Shown here in pieces: positions 1 to 6,902 of a DNA stretch of 32,783 nucleotides. Position 1 is the stretch's first letter, and every line of letters begins with the position of its first letter. Source of the stretch: Nostoc foliaceum FACHB-393 (lineage in GTDB: Bacteria; Cyanobacteriota; Cyanobacteriia; Cyanobacteriales; Nostocaceae); contig NZ_JACJTD010000069.1 of assembly GCF_014698505.1 (NCBI RefSeq), positions 1 to 32,783 of the forward strand. The letters run 5' to 3'. The translations under genes were made by a program, and so were the position numbers. The notes beneath the pieces were generated by a model. The model was given only the letters and a program-made list of their open reading frames with translations. It was not told the DNA's origin and did not search any database.

Positions 1-337
1 CAATAATCAGTGGTTTAGAAAAATCCTGTACACCTGATGCAGCCAAGAGAAAGCTTTTGGTGAAATTTGTTTCAACACCACTTCTGATGACATAAACTTC
101 ATCAGCACTCACTACAATGTCCAGCTTCAGATTATCCTTTCCTTTGAACTCTTTAGCCGTAAATCGCAGTTCAGACAGATAACCAGTTAATGCTCTCTGG
201 GAAACAGGGATGGTTTTCCCCCTGTCAATATCGTAGTGATACCACAGGTAAGATTCTCCACCTAACTCAGCATTTTTGACATATAAATAGATGGGTTCGG
301 GAGGGTTGCATAAACCTAGTTTGATTTCAGTAACCAT
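1..337 (-). CDS. Hypothetical protein, 3' part outside window
   Basis: An open reading frame runs from an ATG at 335-337 to the left edge of the window without a stop, giving about 112 residues beginning MVTEIKLGLCNPPEPIYLYV. A GAGG ribosome-binding site lies 6 nt upstream of the ATG. The visible part is mixed alpha/beta, with no signal peptide or membrane segment, and has a compact aromatic stretch (GGESYLWYHYDI). I do not recognise the family. It is the most downstream visible member of the leftward run of small genes of module A, separated from the next gene by a hairpin at 417-455. It is real by start signal and open length, but no function can be assigned. Confidence 0.6.
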   Translation of the reverse strand, partial: MVTEIKLGLCNPPEPIYLYVKNAELGGESYLWYHYDIDRGKTIPVSQRALTGYLSELRFTAKEFKGKDNLKLDIVVSADEVYVIRSGVETNFTKSFLLAASGVQDFSKPLII

Positions 338-416
338 GTTTACCTCGATTAAAGTTTCATTGATTAATTTTCTGTGTGCAATAATGGGAATTCTGTAGCG
401 GGAGAGAAACTTTCGT

Positions 417-455
417 GCGTTCACCTGAAGTAATGGCATGACTTTAGGTGAACGC
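417..455 (+). terminator. Stem-loop with T run
   Basis: A 15-bp arm GCGTTCACCTGAAGT (417-431) pairs with ACTTTAGGTGAACGC (441-455) with one G-U pair and a 9-nt loop. TTTT follows on the plus strand, the form of a factor-independent terminator for plus-strand transcripts. No plus gene ends here, so for the leftward genes it may act instead as an RNA-stabilising or attenuating hairpin between 469-852 and 1-337. Confidence 0.45.
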
Positions 456-468
456 TTTTGTATTAAAT

Positions 469-852
469 TCAAAGTTCTCGATTACGCTCTAGTTCCCACT
501 GCAAATAAGTCAGTGCAGTTTGAGCATCGGCAATGTTTAAATCAGGTTGATATCCCAACTCCAGTAGTTGTTTGTAGTCTGGGTGCGTAGCAATAAGGGA
601 TATCAGAGTTTGGGCTTGTTCAACTAATTGCTGGAGGTTGGGATTAGACATTTCAATGCCAAGCCTAGAACATAAATCTTCCGCCTTCACTCCCCTGATT
701 CCTAGCTCAATCTCCGTTTCCAACTCTTCAAGTAGAGATTGAAAATCTGGGTGTTCATCGTTGATTTCAATCTCAAAGAAATCTGCACCCTTCGTAACGG
801 TGGTTGCCCAATTGGGTAAAGTCTGCGGAATGATTTTTGCGTAAAGTTTCAT
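469..852 (-). CDS. Hypothetical small acidic protein
   Basis: The product is 127 residues starting MKLYAKIIPQTLPNWATTVT. The frame is open further upstream to 894, but the ATG at 850-852 has AGAGGA at a good distance and avoids overlapping the upstream gene that ends at 878, so this start is preferred. The protein is acidic and helical in its second half (LEELETEIELGIRGVKAEDL and QQLVEQAQTLISLIATHPDY), with no transmembrane segment. I do not recognise the fold. It is last in a packed leftward series (1519-2391, 1074-1400, 878-1081, 469-852) and is not duplicated in module B. Such small genes are typical of Nostoc plasmids. Confidence 0.7.
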   Translation of the reverse strand: MKLYAKIIPQTLPNWATTVTKGADFFEIEINDEHPDFQSLLEELETEIELGIRGVKAEDLCSRLGIEMSNPNLQQLVEQAQTLISLIATHPDYKQLLELGYQPDLNIADAQTALTYLQWELERNREL

Positions 853-877
853 GATTGTGTCCTCTGGAATTAATAAC

Positions 878-1081
878 CTAAAAATCCTCGGCAATCTCCA
901 ACAAAAAACCGCGTCCCGTGTTCTGCACTTGCACTAGTTGTTTATCCAGCAGAGTTTGAATGACTGAATCAGAGAATTCAAATTGCAGACGATGCAGAGG
1001 AACACAACCGCCACAAAGTCGAATCGAACGCAGCAAATGATTGGCTCTGCGGTCAAAACTGGGGTCAACCGTCTTAGGCAT
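878..1081 (-). CDS. Hypothetical 67-aa protein, winged-helix-like
   Basis: The product is 67 residues beginning MPKTVDPSFDRRANHLLRSI. The order of elements (a helix with HLLRSIRLCGG, then VPLHRLQFEFSDSVIQTLLDKQLV, then a strand pair VQVQNTGRGFLLEI) resembles a minimal winged-helix DNA-binding domain. This is a guess from the pattern alone. Its ATG overlaps the last 8 nt of the upstream gene 1074-1400, indicating translational coupling. It has no counterpart in module B, where the upstream gene is broken. Confidence 0.62.
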   Translation of the reverse strand: MPKTVDPSFDRRANHLLRSIRLCGGCVPLHRLQFEFSDSVIQTLLDKQLVQVQNTGRGFLLEIAEDF

Positions 1082-1400
1082 TTGTGAAACCTCCAGTTAC
1101 TACGGCTAACTGTTGTTGCAGAATTGCTATTTGACTTTGGTAAAACTCAATCTCTGCGGTAATTTCTGAGAATAATTCCTGTGGGGAAAGCGGCTGAATT
1201 TGATTCTCTTGCAAGTAAGATATTTCATCAGAATTTTTATTAGGCATCAGCGCATAACGCCAGCCATCATCAAATTGTTCAGCCAACTCTGTACCTGAAG
1301 GATAGTAATAAAGTCCCAAGATGATGCCCTGTTGTGTACGTTGATCCAAAGCAAAGCGAGGGTAGCCCCAGTGTTGGGGAATGGATATTGTGGGTTGCAT
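1074..1400 (-). CDS. Conserved hypothetical protein, module A copy (intact)
   Basis: The product is 108 residues starting MQPTISIPQHWGYPRFALDQ. This start, not the longer open frame to 1457, is chosen because the paralogue at 11289-11615 begins at the same methionine and because the longer version would be encoded by the repeat at 1441-1520. The N-terminal part is rich in aromatic residues (LGLYYYPSGTELAEQFDDGW). The last 35 residues form an amphipathic helix (EITAEIEFYQSQIAILQQQL) that could be a coiled coil. It resembles small proteins common in Nostoc genomes, of unknown role. The module B copy has a stop at the Gln codon following ENQI, so this is the only complete copy in the window. Confidence 0.8.
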   Translation of the reverse strand: MQPTISIPQHWGYPRFALDQRTQQGIILGLYYYPSGTELAEQFDDGWRYALMPNKNSDEISYLQENQIQPLSPQELFSEITAEIEFYQSQIAILQQQLAVVTGGFTNA

Positions 1401-1440
1401 TGATTTAATGGGGATTGGTGAATAAAGGGACAATGAAGTA

Positions 1441-1520
1441 GAGGTGCAGAGGAGCAAAGGAGCAGAGGAGAGATTTGTACAGATTCTTTCCCCTCTGCAC
1501 CTCTGCCCCCCTGCCTCTTT
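1441..1520. repeat. Purine/pyrimidine hairpin repeat, intergenic
   Basis: A purine-rich arm (1441-1472) and a pyrimidine-rich arm (1488-1520) face each other around a short AT-rich loop. A 9-bp perfect pair is GTGCAGAGG (1444-1452) with CCTCTGCAC (1492-1500), and degenerate 7-nt units (GCAGAGG/CCTCTGC) extend it. It occupies the spacer between 1519-2391 and 1074-1400. The equivalent spacer in module B carries a different hairpin at 11649-11722. Similar elements lie at 1860-1945, 8284-8352, 12075-12147 and 16800-16866. Confidence 0.75.
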
Positions 1521-2391
1521 ACGCTGTGACTAACTCCGCTCTCTCCAGCAGCCGTTGCAATTTATCACCAGTTAGCTGTTCTAACGGCTGATCTAAAAAA
1601 TATTCCTCAAAAATGGATTTACCATTAGTAGATACGTCCACCATCGACAGCGATCGCACTGCATCAAGCACCGAGTTAGAATACTGCTGCTGGACTGAAT
1701 AACGCCTCTTCACCCACCAGTTCCCGTCAGTGCATCCGACTTGCCCCAGTTTCACGCCGTTGTTGTTGTAAATGCCATCATCGAGAATTTCAAACCCGTA
1801 ATTCTGGCACTCGTTGAAGATATGCGCCATGATTTGGTTTTCAGTAGAAGAGGAAGGCATGGGGGCAGAGGCGCAGAGGGGCAGAGGAGAAAGTTGTTGT
1901 AGGTTTTTCCCCTCTGCACCCCTGCTCCCCTGCACCTCTGCTTCTTCCTGCACAGGTAATGAGCCGTCTTTATAGTGATTGCAGATGAAGCGATCGCAAC
2001 GCATTAGAGTGTTGGCACGAAATACTTCTTTCTCGTTAACCATTACTACCCAGCGTTGCGTTAAGTGGTTGTCGTCATGGCTGATGCTGGCTATCAGTTG
2101 ATTACCAGCGTAATATTCGTGATAGTCAAACGAGATTTCGACTATTGTGAGGGGTTCGGGAGCTACGGCTTGGGCTTGGTCAGCGATGTAGCTGTCGAGT
2201 TCGGCTTGAGCGAGGGCTTGGTTATCAACTTTCTGAAGCTGGGTGGATTGATGGGCGATGATTGCGTTTACCCAGGTTTCAGTCGCTCTTCTGTCGCCGG
2301 TGGGTGTTACGCCGCGTTCAGCAGCGATTCTTTTGAGACGGGGGAGGTTATAGCGGGAAAGGGCTTGCTGTGTGTAGGTTGGATGTGTCAT
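1519..2391 (-). CDS. SAP-like N-terminal domain protein, module A copy
   Basis: The product is 290 residues starting MTHPTYTQQALSRYNLPRLK. The ATG at 2389-2391 is preceded by GGAGA at 8 nt and matches the start of the paralogue at 12617. The longer frame to 2475 would run into the operator. Residues about 8-45 look like a SAP-type helix-extended-loop-helix motif (LPRLKRIAAERGVTPTGDRR), a small DNA/RNA-binding fold. The middle (IVEISFDYHEYYAGNQLIAS) and the C-terminal part (GFEILDDGIYNNNGVKLGQV) are conserved in the paralogue. Between them, after GSLPVQE, sits a low-complexity insert encoded by the hairpin repeat 1860-1945. I know related proteins from Nostoc plasmids, with no established function. 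It diverges from the XRE gene at 2556. Confidence 0.8.
   Translation of the reverse strand: MTHPTYTQQALSRYNLPRLKRIAAERGVTPTGDRRATETWVNAIIAHQSTQLQKVDNQALAQAELDSYIADQAQAVAPEPLTIVEISFDYHEYYAGNQLIASISHDDNHLTQRWVVMVNEKEVFRANTLMRCDRFICNHYKDGSLPVQEEAEVQGSRGAEGKNLQQLSPLPLCASAPMPSSSTENQIMAHIFNECQNYGFEILDDGIYNNNGVKLGQVGCTDGNWWVKRRYSVQQQYSNSVLDAVRSLSMVDVSTNGKSIFEEYFLDQPLEQLTGDKLQRLLERAELVTA
1860..1945. repeat. Purine/pyrimidine hairpin repeat inside a gene
   Basis: A purine arm with repeated GCAGAGG units (1861-1890) and a pyrimidine arm with CCCTCTGC/CCCCTGC units (1908-1945) flank a loop near GTTGTTGTAGG. It lies within the gene 1519-2391 and is read through without a stop, adding about 28 low-complexity residues rich in Glu, Gly, Gln, Leu, Pro and Ser. 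The paralogous gene has a differently sequenced hairpin at exactly this place (12075-12147). Confidence 0.75.
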
Positions 2392-2481
2392 GATTGAAAT
2401 CTCCATAATTAATTGGGACAAAAGGCGATCGCGGAAGTTTGTCAGGCTCAGTCGGTCGTCTTTTGTTATTCCCATGATAAC

Positions 2482-2519
2482 ACGATACTAGCATCGCGTC
2501 AACAGCTAGCTAGTATCGT
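2482..2519. promoter_or_regulatory. Inverted-repeat operator between divergent genes
   Basis: ACGATACTAGC (2482-2492) and GCTAGTATCGT (2509-2519) form a perfect 11-bp inverted repeat with a 16-bp spacer. TATCGTA occurs again at 2530-2536 next to a TATAAT. The site lies between the divergent genes 1519-2391 and 2556-2792 and is the natural operator for the XRE protein encoded at 2556. The module B intergenic region has unrelated repeats. Confidence 0.65.
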
Positions 2520-2534
2520 AGTTTCATGTTATCG

Positions 2535-2540
2535 TATAAT
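2535..2540 (+). promoter_or_regulatory. -10 element for the XRE gene
   Basis: A consensus TATAAT lies 15 bp before the chosen ATG at 2556 and directly beside the third TATCGTA half-site, as expected for an autoregulated promoter. No clear -35 box is seen 17 bp upstream. Its position argues against the alternative start at 2526, which lies upstream of it. Confidence 0.5.
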
Positions 2541-2555
2541 GGTAGTATTAAGGGC

Positions 2556-2792
2556 ATGAAATTGCGAACAAAACTACCAGAGTTGATGAAGTCCAGAGGA
2601 TTAGATCAAAAAACCCTAGCAGCTGAAACAGGGCTTAGTCCTACTACTGTGGGGAAGCTTTACCGCAGCCATTTTGACCGCATAGATAACCACACAGTCA
2701 CGACGCTGTGTAAGTACTTTGGGTTAAGAAAACTAGATGATTTAATTGAAATAATTTGGGAAGAAGATGATATTGAGGGTAGGCAAGTGTGA
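2556..2792 (+). CDS. XRE-type HTH regulator, module A
   Basis: The product is 78 residues starting MKLRTKLPELMKSRGLDQKT. The helix-turn-helix is DQKTLAAETGLSPTTVGKLY (residues about 16-35), followed by a recognition helix and a C-terminal acidic tail (EIIWEEDDIEGRQV). It belongs to the small lambda-repressor-like family used as autoregulators and antitoxin-like switches. The start is chosen after the TATAAT, and AAGGG precedes it closely. It diverges from 1519-2391 across the inverted repeat 2482-2519, so it probably represses both directions. Module B has an XRE gene at the equivalent position that is not a close relative. Confidence 0.8.
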   Translation: MKLRTKLPELMKSRGLDQKTLAAETGLSPTTVGKLYRSHFDRIDNHTVTTLCKYFGLRKLDDLIEIIWEEDDIEGRQV

Positions 2793-3022
2793 TTGTAGTT
2801 GTAGCCAAATCAATTGATTCTTCATCCTTGCTGTTACTTGCGTTATCGAAATGCAAAGAATTATCAAAATGCCTTAATAATCAGGGAGTAATGTCCTATG
2901 TCTCCCTTAGAAAGCAATATTTGGTGACAAGTCCCTTTGCGTCTACGCAAATTCCCATAACACTGAAAATTTATCTGCAATCGACTTTGAGTAAATGTTA
3001 CTAAGCTAAAAGGGGTGGAATC

Positions 3023-3935
3023 ATGCCTAAACCGCCTTCCAGACGCAACAAAGCCACCCCTGGCGCATCTGATGACAGCACATTAACAAATGACCTTGCA
3101 GAAGAGGATATTTCCCTTCAAGGAGACCCAGCCTCAGCAACAATCACCGTTACTGCCGTTGAAGTTCCTGAATTAACCGAGCAAGAGCAGAGCGATCGCT
3201 TGCATTTAGAGCGAAAGGTAGAACGTGCGTTTTTTGAGGCAGGGAAAGCTTTAATGGAGTTGCGCGATCGCCGACTTTATCGTTCTACACACAAGACTTT
3301 TGAGGATTATTGCCGCGAACGCTTTGGTTTTAGCCGCAGACAGCCCTACCATTTAATAGAAGCTGCGGTTATTTTTGATAATTTGGTAGAAAAATGTGAA
3401 CGTTCCGTTCACATTTTGCCGACGAATGAGTGGCAAGTTAGACCGTTGACCAAGCTAGACCCTGATACCCAGCCCGAAGCATGGTAACAAGCTGCTTTAG
3501 TCTGCCAACGGGAAAGTACCATCTCATCACATCGTCAAAGATGCGGTGCAAAGGATAGTGGAACGCACCAAAATACCCAACACCTACCAAATCGGGGAAG
3601 TCTGCCAAATTCTCGCAAAGGACAACCCAGAGCTTCGAGGGAAAGGCGGTTATTGGGCGATTGTCACTCAAGTCAACGATTTTAGCTGTACCGTGAAAAC
3701 TTGGGATGGAGAATTGACGGTTGGGCTGAAGCATCTCAAATCTTATGAATACTTGCCTGATGAATGTCAGCAGATGCAGTTCTTGAGCGATCGCCTTGCT
3801 CGAATATATTCTGATTCTCTGGAAGAGACAGTCAAAAATCTGTTGCAGTCATTGGGAAAGTTGAACCGTGCTTATCTTACGGCGGTGGAGGAGAAGTTGT
3901 TGAGTGTGTTGGAGTTTGAATACGCAGAAAGATAA
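3023..3935 (+). pseudogene. ParB-like/plasmid-maintenance-like gene, broken copy A
   Basis: The first 154 codons (MPKPPSRRNKATPGASDDST...) match the N-terminal half of the intact gene at 13244-14278. Reading stops at TAA (3485-3487) where the intact copy has a Gln codon. The stretch 3488-3506 is one base longer than in the intact gene (19 against 18 nt from the Trp codon to the conserved Ala codon), so the rest resumes in another frame at about 3507. The second part (IVERTKIPNTYQIGEVCQIL ...) continues to 3935 and matches the intact C-terminus. The core FEDYCRERFGFSRRQPYHLI resembles the helix-turn-helix domain found in plasmid ParB/KorB-like proteins. Both halves keep good codon use, so the damage looks recent. 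Confidence 0.85.
3391..3417. repeat. Palindrome inside the ParB-like gene
   Basis: Two perfect 12-bp arms, AAAATGTGAACG (3391-3402) and CGTTCACATTTT (3406-3417), are separated by TTC. They encode the linker between the DNA-binding core and the conserved EWQVRPL segment. The intact paralogue has three palindromes of another sequence at the same place (13612-13728). Confidence 0.8.
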
Positions 3936-4104
3936 CCCCTTCATTGGGCAAGCCTACACAATATTGTATCAATTAATTCACTAGCTACAGTATTTAGATA
4001 GCTGAAGCAACGCAATTCATGGGGTGGTCGGAGAATAGCGAATGTGCTAATAATTTTGTAGGATTACATATATATTTGAGGTTTGATATTTAGTAATTAT
4101 TTGG

Positions 4105-6900
4105 TCAGTTGTGTTTCAGCAAGCTGACGATTCCGCTAACTAATATTTCTGGCTCCACAGGTTTGGTGATGTGCATCTGAAATCCTGCTTGAATTGCTCG
4201 TTGCTGGTCAAGTATTGCAGCATAAGCGGTAAGCGCGATCGCCGGAATCGTTCCTCCCTGGGCGGCTGGGCGTGAACGAATCTGCTCCATCAGCATATAG
4301 CCATCCATATCAGCCATGCCTACATCACTCACAACTAGATCGGGAATGAAACTATTAAGCACTTGCAATGCTTCTAGCCCAGACGCTACGGCTGTCACCT
4401 TTGCGCCATTTTGTTCTAGCAAAAATGTTTGAAACTCACGAGTATCAGTATCATCATCCACAAGCAAAATTTGCAGGTTGCTTAAGGGAGTCTCTGCGCT
4501 TTCTGCATCAGTGCGATTTGACTCAAGTACAATTTTTGCTGACTGTTTCAAGATAGGTATTTGAACTGTAAAGGTTGCGCCCTGATTCTCACCTAAGCTT
4601 TCTGCCTTAACTGTGCCACCGTGCAGTTCCACAATTTGACGCACAATCGCCAGCCCCAAACCCAACCCGCCAAATCTGCGCGTCGTCGAGCTGTCTTCTT
4701 GGCGGAAATACTCAAACACATACGGGAGAAATTGCGGTTGAATGCCAATGCCAGTATCGATTACCCGAATTTGAGCCAGTCGAGCGATTTGCCTTAATTC
4801 AACGATGACTCGTCCGTTATCTGGTGTGAATTTGATCGCATTGGTGAGCAAGTTCCACACTACTTGCTGCAAACGGGCAGCGTCACCAGAGATAGGTGTA
4901 GTCGGATCGAGATTAATCTGTAACTCAATATTCTTTGCTTGTGCTGCTAAACGCACCGTTTCGACGGCAGCAGAAATCACAGAGGTTAAATTAACGGGAG
5001 CCATTGTTAAGGACAGCTTGCCCCGCATAATGCGTGAAACATCGAGCAAGTCTTCAATTAATTGTGATTGTAGTCTGGCATTGCGCTCAATCGTAGCCAG
5101 TGCTTCGCGTTGACGGGCGGCATTGACCTTGCCTTTTTGCAACAGTTGTGTCCAGCCTAAGATGGGGTTGAGGGGCGATCGCAATTCATGAGACAGCACT
5201 GCTAAAAACTCGTCTTTAATTTGGTTAGCTCGTTGCAACTGTTCTGCGTGTTGCTGAATCGAGACAATTAGGTTTGCTCGGTCGAGGGCGATCGCTATCT
5301 GTTCAGACATCAATTGCAGCAAATCAATTTCTTCTCTTGTAAAGCCAGTGCGGGTGCAGCTAGCAAACGAGATGGTTCCTAATAACCGTTCTTGGACAAT
5401 TAACGGTTGACTGACATAAGCAGTAACACCGTGGTTACGGACGATTTGGGCAAGAGGATGAGTGGCAATTTGGGCGCGATCGAGAACGATCTGCTGTCGT
5501 TCTTGCGCTGCCCAGCCACAGACGTATTCACCAAACTCAATCCACTCGATCGCCTCTGCCATCTCTTGAGTAATACCCTCATAGTTCTGCAAATGCAGGA
5601 TGGGGCGGTTGTCTTTTGACTCGACGATGTAGTTATGGTAATATTCCAACTCTAGCTGGGGTGAGAGTTTGCGAAATAGGTTGTGCATTAGTGTCATCGG
5701 TTGCTCAACCGCCAGGAGATCGCTGGTGATGTCATAAAGCAACCGCAAGCGTTCCTCGGCTTGTCGCTGTGAGGTGACATCGCGCATGATTTTGATAAAT
5801 CCTTGCACGTCGTCGGCTTCATCGCGTAAAGGCATCACAAAGCCACTACCCCAAAAGCGGCTACCGTCTTTTCGGATATGCCAGCACTCATTTTCTGCCT
5901 GTCCTTGAGTTTGGGCAGTCTGTAATTCCCTCCCAGATCGGTCTTGGGCGTTGTCTTCAGGGCTGTAAAGGATGCGATTGTTACAGCCAATTATTTCTGC
6001 TTCTGAATACCCTAACAAGTTTTCGGCACCTAAATTCCAGCTTGTAATCACACCGTTGGGATCGAAGGTGAAAATAGCATATTCTTTTGCACTTGTCACC
6101 ATTAACCGAAAGCGAGCTTCACTTTGTTTAAGGGCGATTTCGGTTTTTTTGCGCTCGGTAATGTCGTAGGACATTGCCAGCACAGCATCAACTTCACCGC
6201 GATCATTGCGTAAGGGTGTGCCATGAGAGATATAGTAGCGACCGTGGCTGTTGTGTTCTAAGGTAAACGACTCGCCATTGAGAGCTTGACGAAAGTAGGG
6301 TTCATAAGTGTCTGCCAGGGCGGGTTCGAGGGCTTCCCAGAGTGTTTTGCCGACAAAGTTTTCAGTAGTCATGCCCACCCACTCCAGGGCTTCGCCTTCT
6401 GCAAGCTGGTAGCGCAAATCTCGATCCACAATGAATACAGCGCCATGAGGCAGGTTTGCCGCAACTTGACGCAGGCGAGATTCGCTTTGGCGCAGTGCTG
6501 TTTCGGCAAAAACGCGATCGCGCTTTTCTTGGGCTTCTCGCAGCGCTCGTTGCACACAAGGCACTAACCGCCCTAAGCTGCGCTTCAGCACATAGTCGGT
6601 GGCTCCCAGTTTCAGGGCTTCAATCACCCGTTCTTCGCCCATACTGGCAGAGACAAAAATAAAGGGCGTGTCAGGACAAAGGTTTTGAGCAATTCCTAAG
6701 GCGGAAATGCCATCAAAACTGGGCAAGGCATAGTCTGCCAAAATCAAATCAAACGCATTGGTTTCTAATGCTCTCACAAAGTCAGCGCGAGTTTCCACCC
6801 GGAGCAGTTCACATTCAACGCCGCCATCAATCAGCGTGAGATGTATCACCTCTGCGTCAAGAGTATTGTCTTCGAGCAACAGAAACCGCAGTGCTGTCAT
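4105..6900 (-). CDS. Hybrid sensor histidine kinase (REC-PAS-PAS-GAF-HisKA-HATPase-REC)
   Basis: The product is 931 residues starting MTALRFLLLEDNTLDAEVIH. It has an N-terminal receiver (Asp56 in LILADYALPSFDG), two PAS domains (about 140-255 and 260-385, the second with NLLGYSEAEIIGCNNRILYS), and a GAF domain (about 390-545). The HisKA domain has phospho-His571 in VLSHELRSPLNP. The HATPase domain has NLLTNAIKF, DTGIGI and GGLGLGLAI boxes. The C-terminal receiver has Asp859 in LVVSDVGMADMDG and Lys in ITKPVEP. It has no transmembrane helix and so is cytoplasmic. An N-terminal receiver suggests it is itself a phosphorelay target. The ATG follows the TAG of the upstream kinase by 2 nt, with GAGG inside that gene's end, so the pair is translationally coupled. 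All phosphorylation residues are present. The input signal is unknown. Confidence 0.95.
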   Translation of the reverse strand: MTALRFLLLEDNTLDAEVIHLTLIDGGVECELLRVETRADFVRALETNAFDLILADYALPSFDGISALGIAQNLCPDTPFIFVSASMGEERVIEALKLGATDYVLKRSLGRLVPCVQRALREAQEKRDRVFAETALRQSESRLRQVAANLPHGAVFIVDRDLRYQLAEGEALEWVGMTTENFVGKTLWEALEPALADTYEPYFRQALNGESFTLEHNSHGRYYISHGTPLRNDRGEVDAVLAMSYDITERKKTEIALKQSEARFRLMVTSAKEYAIFTFDPNGVITSWNLGAENLLGYSEAEIIGCNNRILYSPEDNAQDRSGRELQTAQTQGQAENECWHIRKDGSRFWGSGFVMPLRDEADDVQGFIKIMRDVTSQRQAEERLRLLYDITSDLLAVEQPMTLMHNLFRKLSPQLELEYYHNYIVESKDNRPILHLQNYEGITQEMAEAIEWIEFGEYVCGWAAQERQQIVLDRAQIATHPLAQIVRNHGVTAYVSQPLIVQERLLGTISFASCTRTGFTREEIDLLQLMSEQIAIALDRANLIVSIQQHAEQLQRANQIKDEFLAVLSHELRSPLNPILGWTQLLQKGKVNAARQREALATIERNARLQSQLIEDLLDVSRIMRGKLSLTMAPVNLTSVISAAVETVRLAAQAKNIELQINLDPTTPISGDAARLQQVVWNLLTNAIKFTPDNGRVIVELRQIARLAQIRVIDTGIGIQPQFLPYVFEYFRQEDSSTTRRFGGLGLGLAIVRQIVELHGGTVKAESLGENQGATFTVQIPILKQSAKIVLESNRTDAESAETPLSNLQILLVDDDTDTREFQTFLLEQNGAKVTAVASGLEALQVLNSFIPDLVVSDVGMADMDGYMLMEQIRSRPAAQGGTIPAIALTAYAAILDQQRAIQAGFQMHITKPVEPEILVSGIVSLLKHN

Positions 6901-6902
6901 GA

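Noticed and set aside
2065..2397. Plus-strand frame of 110 codons
   Set aside because: It is antisense to the conserved gene 1519-2391 and follows from its codon use.
2789..3004. Plus-strand frame of 71 codons between the XRE and ParB-like genes
   Set aside because: The last part is the leader of the ParB-like gene, which is conserved as DNA but not as protein in module B, and the composition is not protein-like.
3485..3560. Programmed frameshift in the module A ParB-like gene
   Set aside because: There is an in-frame stop as well as a one-base insertion, no slippery heptamer, and the paralogue reads straight through; simple inactivation is more likely.
3438..3734. Minus-strand frame across the break in the ParB-like gene
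   Set aside because: Homology to the intact copy is on the plus strand on both sides of the break.
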